From CAVYPR01 sp052145775 (GTDB lineage Bacteria; Actinomycetota; Acidimicrobiia; Acidimicrobiales; RAAP-2), in the NCBI GenBank assembly GCA_052145775.1, contig JBKQNY010000086.1:1-8149 (forward strand): a stretch of 8,149 nt of DNA, read 5' to 3'. A program made the position numbers and the translations under genes. Under the pieces are notes generated by a model. The model made no database searches. It had not been told where the DNA came from and worked only from the letters and a program-made list of their open reading frames with translations. Shown here one piece after another: positions 4,717 through 8,149 of the stretch (its first letter is position 1; the number at the start of each line of letters is the position of its first letter).

Positions 4717-5883
4717 ATGGAGAACGCGGCGTTCGACCCCAACGAGATCATGGACCCCGCCGTCAGCCGCCGTCCCCAGGAGTACTACCGCCGGGCCCGC
4801 GAGGCCGGAGGCGTGTTGCGTGGGGCCTTCGGGGGCGTCGAGCTCATGCAGCGCGCCGACGTGGAGTACGCCCTGCGCCACCCCGAGGTCTTCTCCTCGG
4901 CCATGGAGGCGGTGGACCTCGGCCAGTCGGTGCCCCTCATCCCGCTGCAGGTCGACCCGCCCGAGCACCTGAAGTACCGCAAGCTCCTCGACCCCATCTT
5001 CGCCCCCAAGCGAATGAACCTGCTCGAGCCCGACGTGGTGCAGCTGGTCAACGAGTTCATCGACCGGTTCGTCGACAACGGCCGCTGCGAGTTCACCACC
5101 GACCTGGCCGAGCCGCTCCCTTCTTCGGTCTTCCTCCGCCTGATCGGACTCCCGGTCTCCGAGCTCCCCACGTTCCTCAAGATGAAGGACGGGATCCTGC
5201 GCCCCCAGGGCGCGGACATCGACGAGATCAAGGCCAACCAGAAGGTCGCCGCCGAGAACGTCGAGCAGTTCTTCGCCGCCGAGCTGGCCGACCGACGCAA
5301 GAGCCCCCAGGAGGACCTGCTCTCCATGTTCGCCACCGCCGAGATGGGGGGGGACCGCCTCACCGACGACGAGATCCTCGGCATCTGCTTCCTCTTCCTG
5401 ATCGCCGGGCTCGACACGGTGACCGACTCGCTGGAGTGCTTCTTCGCCTACCTGGCCGAGCACCCCGAGCAGCGCCGGAAGATCGTCGACGATCCGTCGA
5501 TCATCCCGAGCGCCGTCGAGGAGCTGCTGCGCTGGGAGACCCCCGTGACCATGGTGGCCCGGGTGGCGGCCGAGGACACCGAGATGAGGGGCTGCCCCAT
5601 CCACCGCGGCGAGAGCGTGGCCGTCGGCATCGGCTCGGCCAACACCGACGAGACGGAGCTGCCCGACGCCTACACCGTCGACCTCACCCGCAACGCCAAG
5701 CACCTGGCCTTCGGGGCGGGCGTGCACCGCTGCCTCGGCTCGCACCTGGCCCGCCTGGAGCTGCGGGTCACGCTGCGCGAGTGGCACCGCCGCATCCCCG
5801 ACTACCAGATCGTCCCGGGCACCGAGCTCAACTTCATGTTCGGCCTGCGCCAGGTCGACGCGCTCCCCCTCGTTTGGGCCTAG
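4717..5883 (+). CDS. Cytochrome P450 (388 aa)
   Basis: ATG 4717 to TAG 5881-5883 encodes a 388-residue soluble bacterial P450 of normal length. AGGAG at 4703-4707 with a 9-base gap marks the start. The protein is a haem monooxygenase that would use electrons from a ferredoxin and reductase, neither encoded here. Visible are the C-helix DPPEHLKYRK (80-89), the I-helix oxygen-activating AGLDTVTD (230-237), the K-helix ExxR (Glu269-Arg272), and the haem loop AFGAGVHRCLGSHLAR (331-346) with the cysteine thiolate ligand Cys339. The segment SANTDETELPD (308-318) takes the place of the more usual 'ANRDPxxFxxP'. It sits 22 bp after the amidohydrolase and 39 bp before the DUF35 gene, so co-transcription is likely. 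Neighbouring lipid-type genes suggest hydroxylation of a hydrophobic or steroid-like molecule, but the substrate is not established. Confidence 0.95.
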   Translation: MENAAFDPNEIMDPAVSRRPQEYYRRAREAGGVLRGAFGGVELMQRADVEYALRHPEVFSSAMEAVDLGQSVPLIPLQVDPPEHLKYRKLLDPIFAPKRMNLLEPDVVQLVNEFIDRFVDNGRCEFTTDLAEPLPSSVFLRLIGLPVSELPTFLKMKDGILRPQGADIDEIKANQKVAAENVEQFFAAELADRRKSPQEDLLSMFATAEMGGDRLTDDEILGICFLFLIAGLDTVTDSLECFFAYLAEHPEQRRKIVDDPSIIPSAVEELLRWETPVTMVARVAAEDTEMRGCPIHRGESVAVGIGSANTDETELPDAYTVDLTRNAKHLAFGAGVHRCLGSHLARLELRVTLREWHRRIPDYQIVPGTELNFMFGLRQVDALPLVWA

Positions 5884-5922
5884 CGGTCCGGGGGCGGTGG
5901 TGGCGCGGGCCACAAGGGGCCG

Positions 5923-6372
5923 ATGACCGAACACGACCCGGCGTTCGCGGTGCTGCCCGAGCTCACCGAGGCCAACCGGCACTTCTGGCAGGGCGGGCGC
6001 GAGGGCCGGCTGGTCCTGCTGCGCTGCACGGACTGCGGCTACTGGCTCCACCCCCCGGTCCCCGTCTGCCCGCGCGACGGCTCGAAGAACCTGGCCCCCG
6101 AGGCGGTGAGCGGACGGGGGACGGTGGCCAGCTACACGGTGAACCACCACCAGTGGCTGCCCGGGTTCGACCCGCCCTACGTCGTGGCCCTGGTGGAGCT
6201 GGTCGAGCAGGCCGCGCTGCGCCTCACCACCAACATCGTCGACTGCACCATCGACTCGGTGGCCATCGGCCAGGGGGTCCGGGTGATCTTCCGCCACGTC
6301 GCCGACCCGGGCGGCGACATCTGGCTCCCGCTCTTCGAGCCCGACCCCGGGGGTCCTCATGCCGGTCGCTGA
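5923..6372 (+). CDS. Stand-alone DUF35 protein (Zn-ribbon plus OB-fold), partner of the thiolase-fold protein
   Basis: ATG 5923 to TGA 6370-6372 encodes 149 residues; AAGGGG at 5914-5919 is a close-set ribosome binding site. An N-terminal helix (LPELTEANRHFWQGGREGRLVLLRC) leads into a rubredoxin-like zinc ribbon CTDCGYWLHPPVPVCPRDGS (35-54), then an OB-fold with GRGTVASYTVNHH (65-76) and PPYVVALVEL (84-93). Three cysteines are present (Cys35, Cys38, Cys49); the fourth expected one is Asp52. Such proteins form tight complexes with thiolase-superfamily enzymes, and in steroid side-chain breakdown the DUF35 part of ChsH2 partners the aldolase Ltp2. The next gene is a thiolase-fold protein whose start lies 14 bases inside this gene, which supports a stoichiometric complex made by coupled translation. 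The family call is strong; the exact reaction is inferred. Confidence 0.88.
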   Translation: MTEHDPAFAVLPELTEANRHFWQGGREGRLVLLRCTDCGYWLHPPVPVCPRDGSKNLAPEAVSGRGTVASYTVNHHQWLPGFDPPYVVALVELVEQAALRLTTNIVDCTIDSVAIGQGVRVIFRHVADPGGDIWLPLFEPDPGGPHAGR

Positions 6373-7573
6373 GAACCTGGCCGAACGCCACTGCGCCATC
6401 ACCGGGATCGGCCAGTCCGACGTCGGGCGCAGGCTCGGTCGCGACCCGCTCGAGCTGACCCTCGACGCCTGCTACGCGGCGGTCGCCGACGCCGGCCTGC
6501 GGCCGTCGGACATCGACGGCCTCTCCACCTACCCGGGCCCCATGGCCCAGCCCAAGGGGTTCAGCGGTTCCTCGGCCACCGCGGTGATCGACGCCATGCG
6601 GCTCGAGGTGAACTGGTACGACAGCGGGATCGAGACCTCGGGCCAGCTCGGCTCGGTGATGAAGGCGTGCATGGCCGTCGCCGCCGGCCTGGCCGACCAC
6701 GTGGTCTGCTTCCGCTCGGTCTGGGAGGGGAGCGCCCAGGGCGCCGGGGGCAGGGCCAGCCTCGGGCCGGGCGGGGCCGGGGCCGGCGGCCGCATGTACG
6801 TCGGCGACTTCCAGCAGTGGACGCTGCCCTTCGGCTCGGCCGGAGCGCCGGTGTGGATCGCCCTGTACGCCCAGGCCCACATGCACCGCTACGGCGTGAC
6901 CGCCGAGCAGCTGGCCCAGATCGCCCTCAACGCCCGGCGCAACGCCGCCCTCAACCCCAAGGCCATCTACCGCGACCCCATGACCCTCGACGACTACCTG
7001 GCCTCGAGGATGATCGCCACCCCGCTGCGACTCTTCGACTGCGACGTCCCCTGCGACGGGGCCACGGCGGTGGTGGTCTCCCGCCGGGAGCTGGCCGCCG
7101 ACCTGGCCCAGCCCCCGGTCCTGGTCGAGGCGATGGGCGCGGCCATGCACGACCGGCCGAGCTGGGACCAGCTGCGCGACCTGACCCGGACCGTGGGGGC
7201 CGACGCCGCCGCCCAGATGTGGTCCCGCACCGCCCTCAGCCCGGCCGACGTCGAGGTGGCCGAGATCTACGACGGCTTCAGCTACCTCACCATGCTCTGG
7301 CTGGAGGCCCTCGGCCTGTGCGGGGTGGGCGAGAGCGGCGCCTTCGTCGACGGCGGCGGCCGCATCGCCCTCGACGGCCCGCTGCCCCTCAACACGGCCG
7401 GCGGCCAGCTCTCCGGCGGCCGCCTCCACGGCTACGGCTTCCTCCACGAGGCCTGCGTGCAGCTGCGCGGGCAGGGGGCCGAGCGCCAGGTGGCCCCCTC
7501 GCCCGAGGTGGCGGTGGTGGCCGCCGGCGGCGGGCCCACCTGCGGCTGCCTGCTGCTCACCACGGACCGCTAG
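6359..7573 (+). CDS. Thiolase-superfamily protein, Ltp2/SCP2-thiolase-like, probable aldolase or lipid-transfer-type enzyme
   Basis: ATG 6359 to TAG 7571-7573 encodes 404 residues. The start overlaps the DUF35 gene by 14 bases, which favours coupled translation. The thiolase fold is recognised from CAITGIGQSDVGRR at the start, DACYAAVADAGLRPSDIDGL (36-55), AEIYDGFSYLTMLWLEALGLC (301-321), LPLNTAGGQLSGGRLHGYGF (342-361) and GGGPTCGCLLL (390-400). In real thiolases a nucleophilic Cys lies in the 'E..CxSG' stretch; here the corresponding region, IETSGQLGSVMKA (91-103), has none. The Tyr in YDGFS (Tyr304) and His357/Tyr359 in LHGYG lie where DUF35-associated Ltp2-type aldolases have active-site residues, by my alignment from memory. 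A retro-aldol C-C cleavage of an acyl-CoA is therefore more likely than thiolysis. A Gly/Ala-rich insertion occurs at about 128-144. Substrate inferred only from context. Confidence 0.85.
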   Translation: MPVAENLAERHCAITGIGQSDVGRRLGRDPLELTLDACYAAVADAGLRPSDIDGLSTYPGPMAQPKGFSGSSATAVIDAMRLEVNWYDSGIETSGQLGSVMKACMAVAAGLADHVVCFRSVWEGSAQGAGGRASLGPGGAGAGGRMYVGDFQQWTLPFGSAGAPVWIALYAQAHMHRYGVTAEQLAQIALNARRNAALNPKAIYRDPMTLDDYLASRMIATPLRLFDCDVPCDGATAVVVSRRELAADLAQPPVLVEAMGAAMHDRPSWDQLRDLTRTVGADAAAQMWSRTALSPADVEVAEIYDGFSYLTMLWLEALGLCGVGESGAFVDGGGRIALDGPLPLNTAGGQLSGGRLHGYGFLHEACVQLRGQGAERQVAPSPEVAVVAAGGGPTCGCLLLTTDR

Positions 7574-7590
7574 CCGCAGCCGCTCCGGCG

Positions 7591-7622
7591 TAGCATCGGG
7601 CCCGGGACAGACGACCGAAGGA
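7591..7622 (+). promoter_or_regulatory. Possible -10 element and ribosome binding site for the second P450 gene
   Basis: In the 55-bp gap after the thiolase-fold gene, TAGCAT (7591-7596) resembles an actinobacterial -10 box, but no -35 match was found. AAGGA (7618-7622) lies six bases before ATG 7629 and is the likely ribosome binding site. The second P450 could have its own promoter or be read through from upstream. Confidence 0.3.
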
Positions 7623-7628
7623 CTGCCG

Positions 7629-8149
7629 ATGAGCGACACCGCAACCGGGGCCGCGGCGCTCGGGTTCGACCCGTTCTCCGACGAGTACTTCAACGACCCC
7701 TACGACTGCTACCGCACCATGCGCGACGAGGCACCGGTCTGGTTCAGCGAGAAGTACGGCTTCTGGGCGCTCTTCCGCTACCACGACGTCTGCGAGGCCC
7801 ACAAGGACTGGCAGACGTTCTCCTCGGCGCACGGCGTCGACCTCTCGACGCTCGGCACCGACACCGACCTCATCCGCACCTACCGCCTCATCATCATGAT
7901 GGACCCCCCCGAGCACGACCGGATGCGGGCCCTGGTGAGCCGGGTCTTCACCCCGAAGGCGGTGGGGGCCCTCGAGCCCATGGTGCGCGAGGTCATCACC
8001 TCGTACTTGGAGCCCTTCGACGGCGCCGAGGGCTTCGACGCCGTGGCCGACTTCTCGGCCCCCTTCCCGGTCGAGATCATCTCGCGCATGCTGGGCGTCC
8101 CCGAGGGGGAGCGCCAGCAGATCCGCGAGCGGCTCGACCTCTCGCTGCG
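7629..8149 (+). CDS. Cytochrome P450, N-terminal part (gene runs off the window)
   Basis: ATG 7629 opens a frame that continues to the last base, giving 173 complete codons. AAGGA six bases upstream supports the start. The product begins with the typical bacterial P450 layout: LGFDPFSDEYFNDPYDCYRTMRDEAPVWFSEKYGFWALFRYHDV (11-54), DWQTFSSAHGVD (60-71), the C-helix MMDPPEHDRMRALVSRVFTPKAV (90-112), and DFSAPFPVEIISRMLGVPEGERQQIRE (141-167). The I-helix, ExxR and haem-cysteine motifs lie beyond the window, so integrity cannot be checked. It is not a duplicate of the P450 at 4717: the two differ over most of their N-terminal halves. A Gly/Asp/Thr-rich linker around 66-81 is longer than in the first P450. 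It probably serves the same pathway, since only 55 bp separate it from the thiolase-fold gene. Confidence 0.93.
   Translation, partial: MSDTATGAAALGFDPFSDEYFNDPYDCYRTMRDEAPVWFSEKYGFWALFRYHDVCEAHKDWQTFSSAHGVDLSTLGTDTDLIRTYRLIIMMDPPEHDRMRALVSRVFTPKAVGALEPMVREVITSYLEPFDGAEGFDAVADFSAPFPVEIISRMLGVPEGERQQIRERLDLSL

Noticed and set aside
3723..4751. Minus-strand open frame (342 codons) opposite the amidohydrolase
   Set aside because: Low-complexity translation, opposite a gene with full amidohydrolase motifs.
4714..6402. Very long minus-strand open frame (562 codons) opposite the first P450 and DUF35 genes
   Set aside because: It is antisense to genes with clear P450 and DUF35 motifs. Its product is low-complexity (Val, Gly, Asp, Arg, His) with no recognisable domain, as expected from codon bias in GC-rich DNA.
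6224..7693. Long minus-strand open frame (489 codons) opposite the thiolase-fold gene
   Set aside because: Same reason: a GC-rich shadow with low-complexity translation, running across two sense genes and an intergenic gap.
1..8149. tRNA, rRNA or CRISPR array
   Set aside because: No tRNA-like cloverleaf with the T-loop consensus, no rRNA-like stretch and no regularly spaced repeats were seen by eye on either strand.

Overview
The window is very GC-rich DNA with strong third-position G/C bias. It reads as chromosome from a high-GC actinobacterium (Actinomycetota). A DUF1918 protein and a small 'GWYxDPF' protein, both typical of that phylum, support this, as does a lipid- or steroid-catabolism style gene set. 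An Acidimicrobiia- or Mycobacteriales-like source is plausible, but the genus cannot be fixed from this sequence alone.

Layout. (1) 1-498 (+) is the C-terminal part of a cell-wall amidase-like protein; the window begins inside the gene. (2) 514-690 (-) is a 58-residue protein with a convincing, apparently leaderless promoter. (3) 852-1067 (+) is a DUF1918 protein. (4) 1126-1944 (-) is an enoyl-CoA hydratase/isomerase family (crotonase) protein. (5) 2002-3295 is a 1.29 kb insertion element carrying a broken TnpB gene. It has perfect 17-bp inverted ends and a 6-bp flanking direct repeat, and its right end looks like the scaffold of a TnpB guide RNA. (6) 3420-7573 (+) is a tight run of amidohydrolase, cytochrome P450, a stand-alone DUF35 Zn-ribbon/OB-fold protein, and a thiolase-superfamily protein that starts inside the DUF35 gene. 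(7) A second cytochrome P450 starts at 7629 and runs off the window.

How the genes work together. The amidohydrolase, P450, DUF35, thiolase-fold, P450 and divergent crotonase genes look like a catabolic cluster for a hydrophobic substrate: oxygenation, CoA-thioester chain processing and C-C bond cleavage. The overlapping DUF35/thiolase pair resembles the DUF35-Ltp2 steroid side-chain aldolase arrangement. The thiolase-fold protein has no cysteine where the nucleophile is expected, which favours an aldolase (or other non-thiolase) over a true thiolase. The real substrate cannot be read from sequence.

The TnpB element sits in the short (about 175 bp once the element is removed) intergenic region between the divergent crotonase and amidohydrolase genes, so it may have disturbed a shared promoter region. 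TnpB is broken by an in-frame TAG and a 1-bp deletion, yet all three RuvC acidic residues and both zinc-ribbon Cys pairs can still be read. This points to recent decay. The most unusual signal is the element's architecture: TnpB-only elements of the IS200/IS605 type are not expected to have terminal inverted repeats and a target-site duplication.
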